Under the pieces are notes generated by a model that saw nothing but the letters and a program-made list of their open reading frames with translations, did not search any database and was not told the origin of the DNA. Source: Acinetobacter bereziniae LMG 1003 = CIP 70.12 (lineage in GTDB: Bacteria; Pseudomonadota; Gammaproteobacteria; Pseudomonadales; Moraxellaceae). Taken from it: a stretch of 64,000 nucleotides of DNA. The position numbers were made by a program, and so were the translations under genes. Shown here one piece after another: positions 34,453 to 42,552 of this stretch. The first letter of the stretch is position 1. Each line of letters begins with the position of its first letter. The stretch lies in contig NZ_KB849755.1 in assembly GCF_000368925.1 (NCBI RefSeq), positions 1,682,318 through 1,746,317 on the forward strand, read 5' to 3'.

Positions 34453-34797
34453 CTATTCTGCTTGTTCAGTTAAATCTTTAATTTTCTCAGAAGGACCATT
34501 TTTCTTTACAGATTCAATCCCATTATCGCGCGCTGCATCACCCGAATAAAATTGGCTCGTTCCAATGATTTGATGATTTGCGGCTTTTAAATTGAAGTAG
34601 GGTTTACCATTTTTGGCTTCAAGGCGATCATAACGAGCATCATCGGGGCTATTTTTTTGTACAGAAGCAATACCGTTCTGTGCTGAAGCCTTTGCTTTAT
34701 ACAATTCACTGGTAAGAATAATTTCTCCATTTCCTGCTTTCAATACAAAGCGATATTGACCATCTTTTGCTTGACTAATTTCATACCATCCTGACAT
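34453..34797 (-). CDS. YegP-type protein with two DUF1508 repeats
   Basis: A 114-residue small protein made of two consecutive DUF1508 units (about 1-52 and 53-104). Each has the pattern FxLKAxNxxIIxTSxxYxxxxxxxxGIxSVxKN: first FVLKAGNGEIILTSELY, then FNLKAANHQIIGTSQFY. This is the organisation of E. coli YegP. The family is widespread, has no proven function and is often stress-related. The start has a strong GAGGTGA. A highly AT-rich neighbourhood surrounds this single gene. Confidence 0.9.
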   Translation of the reverse strand: MSGWYEISQAKDGQYRFVLKAGNGEIILTSELYKAKASAQNGIASVQKNSPDDARYDRLEAKNGKPYFNLKAANHQIIGTSQFYSGDAARDNGIESVKKNGPSEKIKDLTEQAE

Positions 34798-35035
34798 GGC
34801 TCACCTCTTGATTGTTTTCAGTTTATTTTATTACACAGCGCTTATTGGATATAAATTACGCTACTGATATGAAATATAAATGACTTTTGATTTTTTAAAA
34901 AGACTAATTTGTTATGACTTTATGCTGAATGTAACGACGATAAGAAGCGATTAGGAAAATTTTTAAATATTCTTTATTATCAAACAGAAACATATCTTTA
35001 ATTAATTTCCTCATTACAATTTAATGTTCAATCAT

Positions 35036-35494
35036 TTATCGACTAAATGCATCTGTATGACCATAGCTTTTATATTTTATCTTGAGTAGTCGTTCAATTT
35101 CGGAATCATTGCCACGCAAAAACTTTTCCAAACAGTCACGAAATACCTCAAAAGGCACATCATCGTTATCAAAGCTTGGCATGCTTTCAGATTTAAATAA
35201 ACCAAAAAGATGTGACTTTTGCTGTTTTTGATACAGTTCTGCATGCACATTAAAATTATATTGATCGTGACTGTAGGCAATCAAAAGACCACCAAACTTA
35301 CGCCCACTCTGTATCTGCTCAACCTGAAAAAAGGGAAACTCGCCTTGATGTTGCTCTAACATCCCCCAAACAGCTTGTTTCGACCAATCAATTTGATCAA
35401 AGCTATTTAAAATTTGAGTGGATGCATTACTTTCAAAATCTAAAGAAGAGCGTTCAGACTCATTCAATAATTCAATTTGAATTTTAAAACTCAT
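35036..35494 (-). CDS. hypothetical protein
   Basis: Not recognised. A 152-residue soluble acidic protein started at MSFKIQIELL (ATG at 35494, with GAGAGGA seven bases upstream); the in-frame ATG at 35503 overlaps that Shine-Dalgarno and is rejected. There is no signal peptide or membrane segment. Alternating hydrophobic residues (FKIQIELLN, FGGLLIAYSHDQYNFNVHAELY) suggest a beta-rich fold. It sits at the downstream end of the biotin operon on the same strand, 99 bases after bioD, but nothing links it to biotin. Confidence 0.65.
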   Translation of the reverse strand: MSFKIQIELLNESERSSLDFESNASTQILNSFDQIDWSKQAVWGMLEQHQGEFPFFQVEQIQSGRKFGGLLIAYSHDQYNFNVHAELYQKQQKSHLFGLFKSESMPSFDNDDVPFEVFRDCLEKFLRGNDSEIERLLKIKYKSYGHTDAFSR

Positions 35495-35593
35495 CAGCAG
35501 CATCCTCTCTCTGTTTAAGCGCTTTCAAGTTAAAACCTACTCTCGAAAGCAAAGTATTTTTATACAGCATCAAGCACTTGATAGCGTGCTTTA

Positions 35594-36238
35594 TCATGAG
35601 ATTACTGGAATATCGATCCAGATACTGTTCGGAAAATGTTTCCCTAAATAGGCTTTTAAATATTCTGCGGTATCTTTTGAAATTAGTTCATCCTGAGATT
35701 CATCATTTAAGTTATAGGCAAGCGCATACAACTCTAAATCACGACTCTTCAATGCTTCTAAACTTAAAATCGTATGATTAATACTCCCTAAACGACCAGA
35801 ACTCACTAAAATCACTGGCAGTTTTTTCTGAGCGATATAATCAATTGTCAGCAGCTCTGTAGTGAGTGGCACCATCAAACCACCGGCACCTTCCAATAAA
35901 ACAGCTTCATAGTTTTGTGCAAGTTGATCTGTGGCAGATTCAATTTTTTGGAAGTCGATTTCACGTCCATCTATTTGTGTTGCCAAATGTGGTGATGCAG
36001 GATAAGTAAAAATTTCTGGCATGGTCAGTTTGGTTTCATCTTCTGGAAACCAGCCCATGCCCATAATTTCTCGATGTTGTTGAATATCTTCTGATATATC
36101 TGTATTACCAGTCTGAATCAACTTTTGAGTAATAGTTTTACGCCCTTGCGCATTCCACAATTTTGCTAAATATCCCGTCGTATAGGTCTTGCCAATCCCC
36201 GTATCTATTCCACTAATAAAGTAAACTGATCCAGTCAT
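35594..36238 (-). CDS. bioD: dethiobiotin synthetase
   Basis: Closes the ureido ring of dethiobiotin from 7,8-diaminononanoate, CO2 and ATP. The 214-residue protein has the P-loop SGIDTGIGKTYTTGYLAK, the substrate loop around LIQTGN and LLEGAGGLMVPLT. The start ATG at 36238 overlaps the bioC stop as ATGA; seven extra residues in the longer frame are not expected. It is the last gene of bioA-bioF-bioC-bioD. Confidence 0.95.
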   Translation of the reverse strand: MTGSVYFISGIDTGIGKTYTTGYLAKLWNAQGRKTITQKLIQTGNTDISEDIQQHREIMGMGWFPEDETKLTMPEIFTYPASPHLATQIDGREIDFQKIESATDQLAQNYEAVLLEGAGGLMVPLTTELLTIDYIAQKKLPVILVSSGRLGSINHTILSLEALKSRDLELYALAYNLNDESQDELISKDTAEYLKAYLGKHFPNSIWIDIPVIS

Positions 36239-37023
36239 GACATTCTCCGCGCGATACAATAAATAGGATGATAAGTCAGGCGATACTGAAGTACTCCTGC
36301 CTCATCAACATAAGAAAACTGTTGATAATTTTGGTAAAAATCCATAAGGCTTTGCTTTGTCCAACGGAATGAAGAAGCCGTTGCGGTTACACCTGTGGCT
36401 TTTAAATGTTGTAAAACTTGTTTGGGATGGGTAAAAGTCAACTGTTCAATCTGCTCAGATAAATGCAAAATTTCAAAACCATTTTTCTGCAATTTAGCCT
36501 GTAAGTCCTTGATAGATAAATAGCTCAATCCCTGCCCTGTTAAGCTTTTAATTTCTCGCAAATTGTGCTGACCAAAACTCGAAAAACACAGTTCGGCTTG
36601 TGCGGTTAAATGATGAAACGCCTGTTTAAAAATCGCATCTAAATCATTTATCCACTGTAGGGCAGAGCTTGAAGCAACCAAGTTCAAGTTTTGTGGAAAC
36701 TCAAGTTGTTCAATATCCCCAATTAACCAGTTTACCTGAGGGTTACTTATTACATTAAAGTTAAAATGCTGCTGAACATCTTCATAAAGATCATTCAAAA
36801 TCAAATCTTTGATATTGAATTTTTGTATTAAAAGCTGGGTTAGATTTCCTGAACCACAACCAATTTCAAATACTTTGTCATACTCACCAACACCATATTG
36901 AGTGATTAAATCAGACAAATGCTGAGCAATTTTTCTTTGCACGATTGCTTGTTCTGGATAGCTCTGCCCTGCCTGCGCAAAACGCAACGCAATCTGTGAC
37001 ATATCAAGTTTTAGAGATTTCAC
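36235..37023 (-). CDS. bioC: malonyl-ACP O-methyltransferase
   Basis: Methylates the free carboxyl of malonyl-ACP with S-adenosylmethionine, disguising it so that fatty-acid synthase can build pimeloyl-ACP methyl ester. The 262-residue class I methyltransferase has motif I VFEIGCGSGNLTQLL, the acidic LNDLYEDV and WLIGDIEQLEFP; SSALQWINDLD is typical of BioC. The start is uncertain: GTG at 37023 has a weak Shine-Dalgarno, while the ATG at 37002 (MSQIALRFAQAGQ) matches the usual N-terminus but has none. It overlaps bioD. Confidence 0.93.
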   Translation of the reverse strand: MKSLKLDMSQIALRFAQAGQSYPEQAIVQRKIAQHLSDLITQYGVGEYDKVFEIGCGSGNLTQLLIQKFNIKDLILNDLYEDVQQHFNFNVISNPQVNWLIGDIEQLEFPQNLNLVASSSALQWINDLDAIFKQAFHHLTAQAELCFSSFGQHNLREIKSLTGQGLSYLSIKDLQAKLQKNGFEILHLSEQIEQLTFTHPKQVLQHLKATGVTATASSFRWTKQSLMDFYQNYQQFSYVDEAGVLQYRLTYHPIYCIARRMS

Positions 37024-37046
37024 ATTCAGCTCACAATACGTTCTGC

Positions 37047-38216
37047 TTACAATAGGGGAATCAGCTGATCTAAATCAGCTCGAGATATTTGAGCAGTTAA
37101 AGAAATACGTAACCTTGAGCCGTGTTGTGGAACAGTCGGTGGACGTACAGGCATAATGTAAAACCCTGCTTCTTGTAAAGTTTTTGCCTTCATCACTGTT
37201 TGGCTTGAGTCGCCAATAATCACGGGAACAATATGAGAAGTAGATGGACAATCAAAGCCCTTCGCTTGTACAGCCTGTTGTAAGTACCCACTGGTATTGT
37301 ATAAATGTTGGCGCAATTGATTTAAACCTAAAACTTTCTGAAAGATAAAATTTGTCCAAGCCATACAAACTGGGGGTTGAGCCGTACTAAAAATCAAAGG
37401 ACGCATCGAATTAATCAGAAACGCTCGAATGACTGGGTGACAAATTAAATAGCCACCAACTGATGCAATTGCCTTACCGAAAGTTCCAACTAAAAAATCA
37501 ATCTCTTCGATCACTTGATATTGCTCAGCACAACCCAAACCGTGCTCACCTCGAACACCGATTGCATGTGCTTCATCTACATATAACATGACTTTGCAAA
37601 ACTGCTTTTTAATCTCAACCAATTTTGTTAAATCTGTTTCATCACCATCCATACTAAAAATGGATTCAGTCACCACAATAATCCGCTCAAAAGCCTCATC
37701 ATCATGATATTTAAGCAACAATTGAGCCAAATGTTCGAGATCATTATGTCGATAGCGCACATATTTTGCGGATGACAAACGGATGCCATCAATCATGCTG
37801 GCATGAATTAATTTATCAGCAAGAATCAGTGTCTTACTATCAGCAAGAGCAGGCAGAATACCAATATTCATATGATAGCCACTGTTAAACAGCAACGCAG
37901 CACGACCGTTAAAAGCTTGAGTTAAACTTTCTTCTAGCAATTCATATTCTGGAAAATTCCCCGTCAACAAGCGTGAAGATGAAGAGCTCATTCGGTGCTG
38001 AGCATTTGGCGTTTCATCAAAGAATTGCTTTCTTAGTTCAAGGTCAGAAGCCAAACCTAAATAGTCATTTGAAGCGAAATTTAGCATTTGCTGATCATGG
38101 ATATATATCTCACGACCTTGCTGTGTATTTGAACTAAATTGTCGAAAGTTTCCTTGTTGCTTTAGCTCATCCAATTGTTTGGCATAGTGGTCCAGCAATC
38201 TATTGGTTGCACTCAT
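37047..38216 (-). CDS. bioF: 8-amino-7-oxononanoate synthase
   Basis: PLP-dependent condensation of pimeloyl-ACP with L-alanine. The 389-residue protein has the family features NFASNDYLGLA, SGYHMNIGILPAL, YVDEAHAIGVRGEHGLG (PLP-interacting Asp and His) and the PLP lysine in LVGTFGKAIASVGGY. It overlaps bioA by 4 bases and is followed by bioC after 23 bases. Confidence 0.96.
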   Translation of the reverse strand: MSATNRLLDHYAKQLDELKQQGNFRQFSSNTQQGREIYIHDQQMLNFASNDYLGLASDLELRKQFFDETPNAQHRMSSSSSRLLTGNFPEYELLEESLTQAFNGRAALLFNSGYHMNIGILPALADSKTLILADKLIHASMIDGIRLSSAKYVRYRHNDLEHLAQLLLKYHDDEAFERIIVVTESIFSMDGDETDLTKLVEIKKQFCKVMLYVDEAHAIGVRGEHGLGCAEQYQVIEEIDFLVGTFGKAIASVGGYLICHPVIRAFLINSMRPLIFSTAQPPVCMAWTNFIFQKVLGLNQLRQHLYNTSGYLQQAVQAKGFDCPSTSHIVPVIIGDSSQTVMKAKTLQEAGFYIMPVRPPTVPQHGSRLRISLTAQISRADLDQLIPLL

Positions 38217-39532
38217 ATGTTTTGCTCCATACCGCTAACAACTTCAACCAACTGTGTAAGTAAAATATAAAGCTCACTGTCCTTAATCACATAAGGCGGC
38301 ATCACATAAACCAATTTACCAAACGGACGAACCCAAATACCACGACGTACAAATTCTTGTTGTAAGGTTTTCATATCTACATTAACGGTGAGTTCAACCA
38401 CACCGATTGCTCCCAATACACGGACATCAGCAACATGCTTGAGTGATTGTAATGGTGTCAAATGGCGATTAAGCTGAGTTTCGATACGCTGAATATTGTT
38501 TTGCCAATCTTGATTTATGAGTAATTCAGTGCTTTTTACCGCCACAGCACAAGCTAAAGGATTTGCCATAAAAGTAGGACCATGCATAAATACCCCCGCC
38601 TCTCCCTGACTAATCGTTTCAGCCACCTGCTTTGAGGTAATCGTCGCTGAAAGGGTCATATATCCACCCGTCAAACCTTTACCTATACACATGATGTCAG
38701 GTTCGACTTGCGCATGTTCCCATGCAAATAATTTTCCTGTGCGTCCAAAGCCAGTTGCAATTTCATCAAAAATTAATAAAACATCATATTGCTCACAGAG
38801 CAATTTGGCTTGACGTAAATATTCAGGATGATAAAAACGCATCCCTCCCGCACCTTGTACAATCGGCTCAAGAATCAAACCTGCAATACTGGCATGATGT
38901 ACTGCCAAAGTTTCTTCAAGTGCCGCTATATCTTGTTGATCCCATTCTTCATAAAAACCAACTTTGGGTGCAGGGACAAAAAAACGGTTGGGTAAACTTG
39001 ATCCAAAAATTTGATGCATACCTGTTACGGGATCACAGACAGACATCGCATTCCATGTATCTCCATGATAACCAGAGCGGGGGGTGACAAAATTGGTTTT
39101 TAGCGCGTTGCCTTGAGCAGACCAATATTGCACTGCCATTTTTAATGCGACTTCAACTGCAACAGAACCGGAATCTGCAAAGAAAATTTTGTCGAGACTT
39201 GGCGGAGTGATTTCAAGCAACAACTTTCCCAATTGTATCGCAGGATCATGGGTAAATCCGCCAAACATAATATGTGACATATTTTGGAGTTGATCGGTGA
39301 CTGCTTGATTTAATTCAGGATGGTTATAACCATGAATCGCACACCACCATGAGGACATACCATCGATGAGTTGACGACCATCTTCAAGTTCAATTGTTGC
39401 ACCAAACGCCTTTTTGACTTTAAAACTGGGTAAGGGCTGTGTCATGGATGTATAAGGATGCCAAAGATGTTCACGATCAAAACCTAGATCATCTGCGACC
39501 AATTCGTTCGCTCGGTTGTTTAAATCGGTCAT
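38213..39532 (-). CDS. bioA: adenosylmethionine-8-amino-7-oxononanoate aminotransferase
   Basis: Class III PLP aminotransferase that uses S-adenosylmethionine as amino donor to make 7,8-diaminononanoate. The 439-residue protein has LWHPYTSMTQPLP, GMSSWWCAIHGYNHP, LIFDEIATGFGRTGKLFA and the PLP lysine in CIGKGLTGGYMTLSAT. GGAG lies 8 bases before the ATG. It is the first gene of the bioAFCD block, 110 bases downstream of bioH; that gap contains an imperfect inverted repeat (ATAGGTAAAGCA near 39550 and TGTTAAACCTAC near 39590) that could be an operator, at low confidence. Confidence 0.96.
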   Translation of the reverse strand: MTDLNNRANELVADDLGFDREHLWHPYTSMTQPLPSFKVKKAFGATIELEDGRQLIDGMSSWWCAIHGYNHPELNQAVTDQLQNMSHIMFGGFTHDPAIQLGKLLLEITPPSLDKIFFADSGSVAVEVALKMAVQYWSAQGNALKTNFVTPRSGYHGDTWNAMSVCDPVTGMHQIFGSSLPNRFFVPAPKVGFYEEWDQQDIAALEETLAVHHASIAGLILEPIVQGAGGMRFYHPEYLRQAKLLCEQYDVLLIFDEIATGFGRTGKLFAWEHAQVEPDIMCIGKGLTGGYMTLSATITSKQVAETISQGEAGVFMHGPTFMANPLACAVAVKSTELLINQDWQNNIQRIETQLNRHLTPLQSLKHVADVRVLGAIGVVELTVNVDMKTLQQEFVRRGIWVRPFGKLVYVMPPYVIKDSELYILLTQLVEVVSGMEQNI

Positions 39533-39642
39533 CCATTTACTCCAGTATCCATAGGTAAAGCAGTTACAGCAAAAACAGTGTACCGATGTTAAACCTACAG
39601 AGAATAAAAATAAATTGCGAGATTTACCACTCGTCCAATGAT

Positions 39643-40362
39643 TTATTCTATTTTTTGTAAATATTGGCAGATTTTATCAGAAACCAATTCAAAATTAAAA
39701 ACTGGAAGCCCATGTGAACCTGTAAATAGCTCAACATCCAAAAACTTTGCATTGAATTTCTGGAAATTTTCAAAGACTTTGTGACTAACTAAGAAATCTT
39801 GCTCTGCAAACAAGTGATATTGCTTTCCAGTATAATTTTTTAAGATCTCAACATGATTTAATTGCTCTAAGCACAACAAACCCTGTCTTAATAGTTCTAA
39901 ATTTTGTGGCTTAATCAAACTTTGCAATTTAGCAAAATCTGCTTTGCTGGTTTCGCTGCCCTGGCAGACCATAAAACCAAATTTTTTCAGTGTGGCAATT
40001 GCATCATCTACAAAGGATTGTTTGAAGTTTTGAAATGTAGTTTGAGGCATTGCCGTTTGCCATTCAGCATTTGCGACAAAACATGGATTTGAAGCCAGTG
40101 TGATCAATATCTTCTTTTGCTGATATTGTTTTTCGATTTGGTCGACCAACAAGGTTGCCAACTGCCCACCTAAAGACCAGCCACAAATCACATCAAAGGA
40201 TTGAGCCTTTTCAACATAGTATTGTAAGACTTGTTGATCCAAGGCATTAAAAATATTAATCAGCTCAACGGCATGACCTTGCTGTTCTAAGCGTTGTTGT
40301 AATGCCATGAGCAGCTTTGTTCCACCGCCCCAACCAGTAATCAGCAAAATACGTCGATTCAA
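39643..40362 (-). CDS. bioH: BioH-like pimeloyl-ACP methyl ester carboxylesterase
   Basis: Alpha/beta hydrolase of 239 residues, next to and in the same direction as bioA. It matches E. coli BioH in order and detail: GWG near the N-terminus, nucleophile Ser63 in GWSLGG, ASNPCFVANAEW (E. coli has a closely similar segment after the nucleophile), Asp189 in EQDFLV and His217 in GSHGLPV. It removes the methyl ester from pimeloyl-ACP and ends chain elongation. It is about 15 residues shorter at the N-terminus than E. coli BioH. Distribution of bioH inside a bio locus varies among bacteria, and here the locus supports the call. Confidence 0.85.
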   Translation of the reverse strand: MNRRILLITGWGGGTKLLMALQQRLEQQGHAVELINIFNALDQQVLQYYVEKAQSFDVICGWSLGGQLATLLVDQIEKQYQQKKILITLASNPCFVANAEWQTAMPQTTFQNFKQSFVDDAIATLKKFGFMVCQGSETSKADFAKLQSLIKPQNLELLRQGLLCLEQLNHVEILKNYTGKQYHLFAEQDFLVSHKVFENFQKFNAKFLDVELFTGSHGLPVFNFELVSDKICQYLQKIE

Positions 40363-40488
40363 TTCAAATCACTGTTAAAAATCATCAGAAGCGTTGATTA
40401 GAGCATGCTTAAAATAATAGAACAACAGATCTGATTACAACGCCAGAATTAGTATCTAAAAATCAAAACGTTAATGTCAATTTTTTAG

Positions 40489-40845
40489 TTATTGTTGCTT
40501 AACATCTAAATCAACCAATAATTGTTGCTTAACATCTAAATCAACCAATAAGCTTGCAGGAATCACTTTTGCCCATGTACTTTTAAATTGTTGATGGAGT
40601 TGATCTATTGCAAATTGACTATTTCTCGAAGTTTCATGCGCTTTAGAAATATCATCGGCACGAGTATAAGCAATCAAATAGTCAAGACCATCCAGTTCCA
40701 CATGAAACCATGATTCTACATGCACACCTTCAGCAACAAGTGTCTGTATTGCCTCAGCTTGTCTACGATGTAATATTTCCTGCCATGCCCTCACATCATC
40801 TTTCTTATCCATTTTCAATTGGATGAGTACTGCACCGACGTCCAT
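40489..40845 (-). CDS. DUF6176-like small protein with a duplicated C-terminal decapeptide
   Basis: A 118-residue protein. The N-terminal DVGAVLIQLKMDKKDDVRAW and the segment WFHVELDGLDYLIAYTRADD suggest a ferredoxin-like dimeric alpha-beta barrel of the DUF6176 type. No function is known. The start is set at the ATG at 40845 with AAGAGA upstream; the frame opens at 40881. The protein ends with the ten residues LLVDLDVKQQ twice in a row, caused by an exact 30-bp tandem duplication. One copy may be a recent mutation. Confidence 0.68.
   Translation of the reverse strand: MDVGAVLIQLKMDKKDDVRAWQEILHRRQAEAIQTLVAEGVHVESWFHVELDGLDYLIAYTRADDISKAHETSRNSQFAIDQLHQQFKSTWAKVIPASLLVDLDVKQQLLVDLDVKQQ
40491..40551. 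repeat. 30-bp exact tandem duplication
   Basis: Two identical 30-base units (40492-40521 and 40522-40551) with no mismatch, beginning TTGTTGCTTAACATCTAAAT. They lie at the 3' end of the DUF6176-like gene, keep its frame and leave its stop codon outside. Only two copies are present, so it is not a CRISPR or a long minisatellite. Slippage would add or remove ten residues at a time. Confidence 0.95.
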
Positions 40846-40976
40846 ATTGTTCTCTTGATGATATACAACTTTAAAAATCATAAAGGCGTTTCAAATAAAA
40901 GCCAACATTTCTCCACGCGCTGTACAGCTAAACTTTGTTAGTATGGATTTAGGCTCAACGCAGCAAAGGATATACA

Positions 40977-41546
40977 ATGAAATCACTTAAAATATTAGGT
41001 ATAGGGTTACTTTCTATTTCTACCCTGTTGATGTTGAATCGGGTCAGTCATGCTGAAAATTCAATTTTTTCTTCTTATGAATCAGAACGACAATGGGTTG
41101 GAAAACCTGCGCCCAGTTTTAAACTACAAGATCAAAATTCAAAATGGCATGAACTGAGTCAATATAAAGGTAAATGGGTCGTTCTGTACTTCTATCCAAA
41201 GGATGATTCACCTGGTTGTACTCAAGAAGCCAATCAATTCAAATCACTCTATCCACAATTCATTAAGAATAATGCTGTAGTGCTTGGTGTAAGTTTGGAT
41301 GATGTAAAATCTCATCAGAAATTTTCAGAAAAATTGGGACTCAATTTCCCGATTCTTGCGGATACCAATCACCAATTGGCGAATCAGTTTGGGATTGTGC
41401 GTAATCTCGGAATTACCAAAATCGCAAAAAGAGAAACTTTCTTAATTGATCCTCAAGGCTCAATTGTGTATCACTACAGCAGTGTAAATACTCAAACGCA
41501 CGCAAATCAAGTGCTTGCTGATATCCAAAAATTTTCAAAAAAATAA
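40977..41546 (+). CDS. exported BCP-type peroxiredoxin
   Basis: A 189-residue thiol peroxidase of the BCP/PrxQ branch. A signal peptide (about 1-26, ending RVSHA) predicts periplasmic location, unlike cytoplasmic E. coli BCP. The peroxidatic Cys81 is in DSPGCTQEANQF. The second cysteine, five residues later in E. coli BCP, is replaced here by Asn, and no other cysteine is present, so it should act as a 1-Cys enzyme. The Shine-Dalgarno AAAGGA is strong. It is convergent with the bacterioferritin gene, with a shared terminator between. Confidence 0.88.
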   Translation: MKSLKILGIGLLSISTLLMLNRVSHAENSIFSSYESERQWVGKPAPSFKLQDQNSKWHELSQYKGKWVVLYFYPKDDSPGCTQEANQFKSLYPQFIKNNAVVLGVSLDDVKSHQKFSEKLGLNFPILADTNHQLANQFGIVRNLGITKIAKRETFLIDPQGSIVYHYSSVNTQTHANQVLADIQKFSKK

Positions 41547-41649
41547 TTGTATAAAGCCTTAGCTATGATGGCATGCTATTTAATTAGCACTTAAACATCG
41601 AACAAATGATTGAGCTTGTTTGGTGCTGAAATAGCTCGACACCAATAAA

Positions 41650-41683
41650 AAAAGCCTTTAGATGATAAAATCTAAAGGCTTTT
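41650..41683. terminator. bidirectional terminator between the BCP-type and bfr genes
   Basis: The 14-bp stem (41650-41663 with 41670-41683) has the loop GATAAA, an A-run on the left and a T-run on the right. It serves the convergent peroxiredoxin (plus) and bacterioferritin (minus) genes. Confidence 0.92.
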
Positions 41684-41701
41684 GATCTCATACAGCAACT
41701 C

Positions 41702-42166
41702 TTACATTTGCGACTGAATATAGTTTTGCAAACCAATCAATTCAATCAAACGCAATTGTTTTTCTAACCAATACGTATGGTCTTCTTCTGTGTCATTCAT
41801 TTGCTGACGAAGCATATCACGGGTAACGTAGTCACCTTTTTCTTCACACAGTTTTACGCCCTGTGCAAGTTTTTCACGCACATGATATTCCAACGCCAAA
41901 TCTGCTTTTAAGCAAGTCACCACATCTTCACCAGTGACGATATCATCTCGATTCATATTCGGTGTACCTTCAAGGAAAAGTACACGGCGAATTAAAGCAT
42001 CAGCATGTGAAGCTTCTTCTTGCATTTCATGATCGATACGCTCATAAATTTTGCTTAAGCCCCAATCCTCGTACATACGAGAATGAATGAGGTATTGATC
42101 ACGAGCAGCCAGTTCGCCACCGATCAACATATTTAGATAGTCTACGACTTCTGGATTGCCACGCAT
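41702..42166 (-). CDS. bfr: bacterioferritin subunit lacking the haem ligand
   Basis: Iron-storage protein of 154 residues with a ferroxidase centre: Glu18, Glu51, His54, Glu93, Glu127 and His130 are present. The residue equal to the haem ligand Met52 of E. coli is Ala (EEASHAD). Met48, one helical turn earlier, is present but in the wrong place for the known site. This is the pattern of the non-haem partner subunits reported in Neisseria (BfrA) and some pseudomonads. The start at 42166 has GGAG 7 bases upstream; the frame extends to 42229 without a better start. The oligomer may need a second, haem-binding Bfr encoded elsewhere. Confidence 0.92.
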   Translation of the reverse strand: MRGNPEVVDYLNMLIGGELAARDQYLIHSRMYEDWGLSKIYERIDHEMQEEASHADALIRRVLFLEGTPNMNRDDIVTGEDVVTCLKADLALEYHVREKLAQGVKLCEEKGDYVTRDMLRQQMNDTEEDHTYWLEKQLRLIELIGLQNYIQSQM

Positions 42167-42552
42167 TTCAATTACTCCACATTCTTTTGCAATAGTATGG
42201 GCAAATTTTATAAAATTTGCAAAAGGCAAAATGTGTAAGTTTATGATTTTTATAAAATTAAAATGAGAAACATACGCATTTGCAATTCAAATAAGTAATT
42301 TTCTATATATAAAATAACCTCTTGCAATAATTCACCATACTTTTGATGGCGATTTATTGCTAAAAATGACAATGATTTATTTTGTAACCATTAAAAATGC
42401 TTCTTATTTGCCATCATGATTTTGTTTTCTATTAAATTTTAATCGCGAAACTCAAGCGATCACTTTTTTAATTTTTTTAATGCTAATATTTCAAGACAAC
42501 ATTCGCCTTAATATTTATGATATTGAATATTAAAAATTAGAAGGAAAAAATA
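42167..42552. other. divergent intergenic region between bfr and the epimerase-like gene
   Basis: A stretch of 386 AT-rich bases. No gene was seen. It should contain the two promoters. No Fur-box-like palindrome was found on either strand, in contrast to the siderophore receptor 3 kb away, so direct Fur control of bfr is not supported by sequence. Confidence 0.5.

Noticed and set aside
40491..40551. CRISPR-like repeat
   Set aside because: Only two directly adjoining copies without spacers, inside a coding frame.
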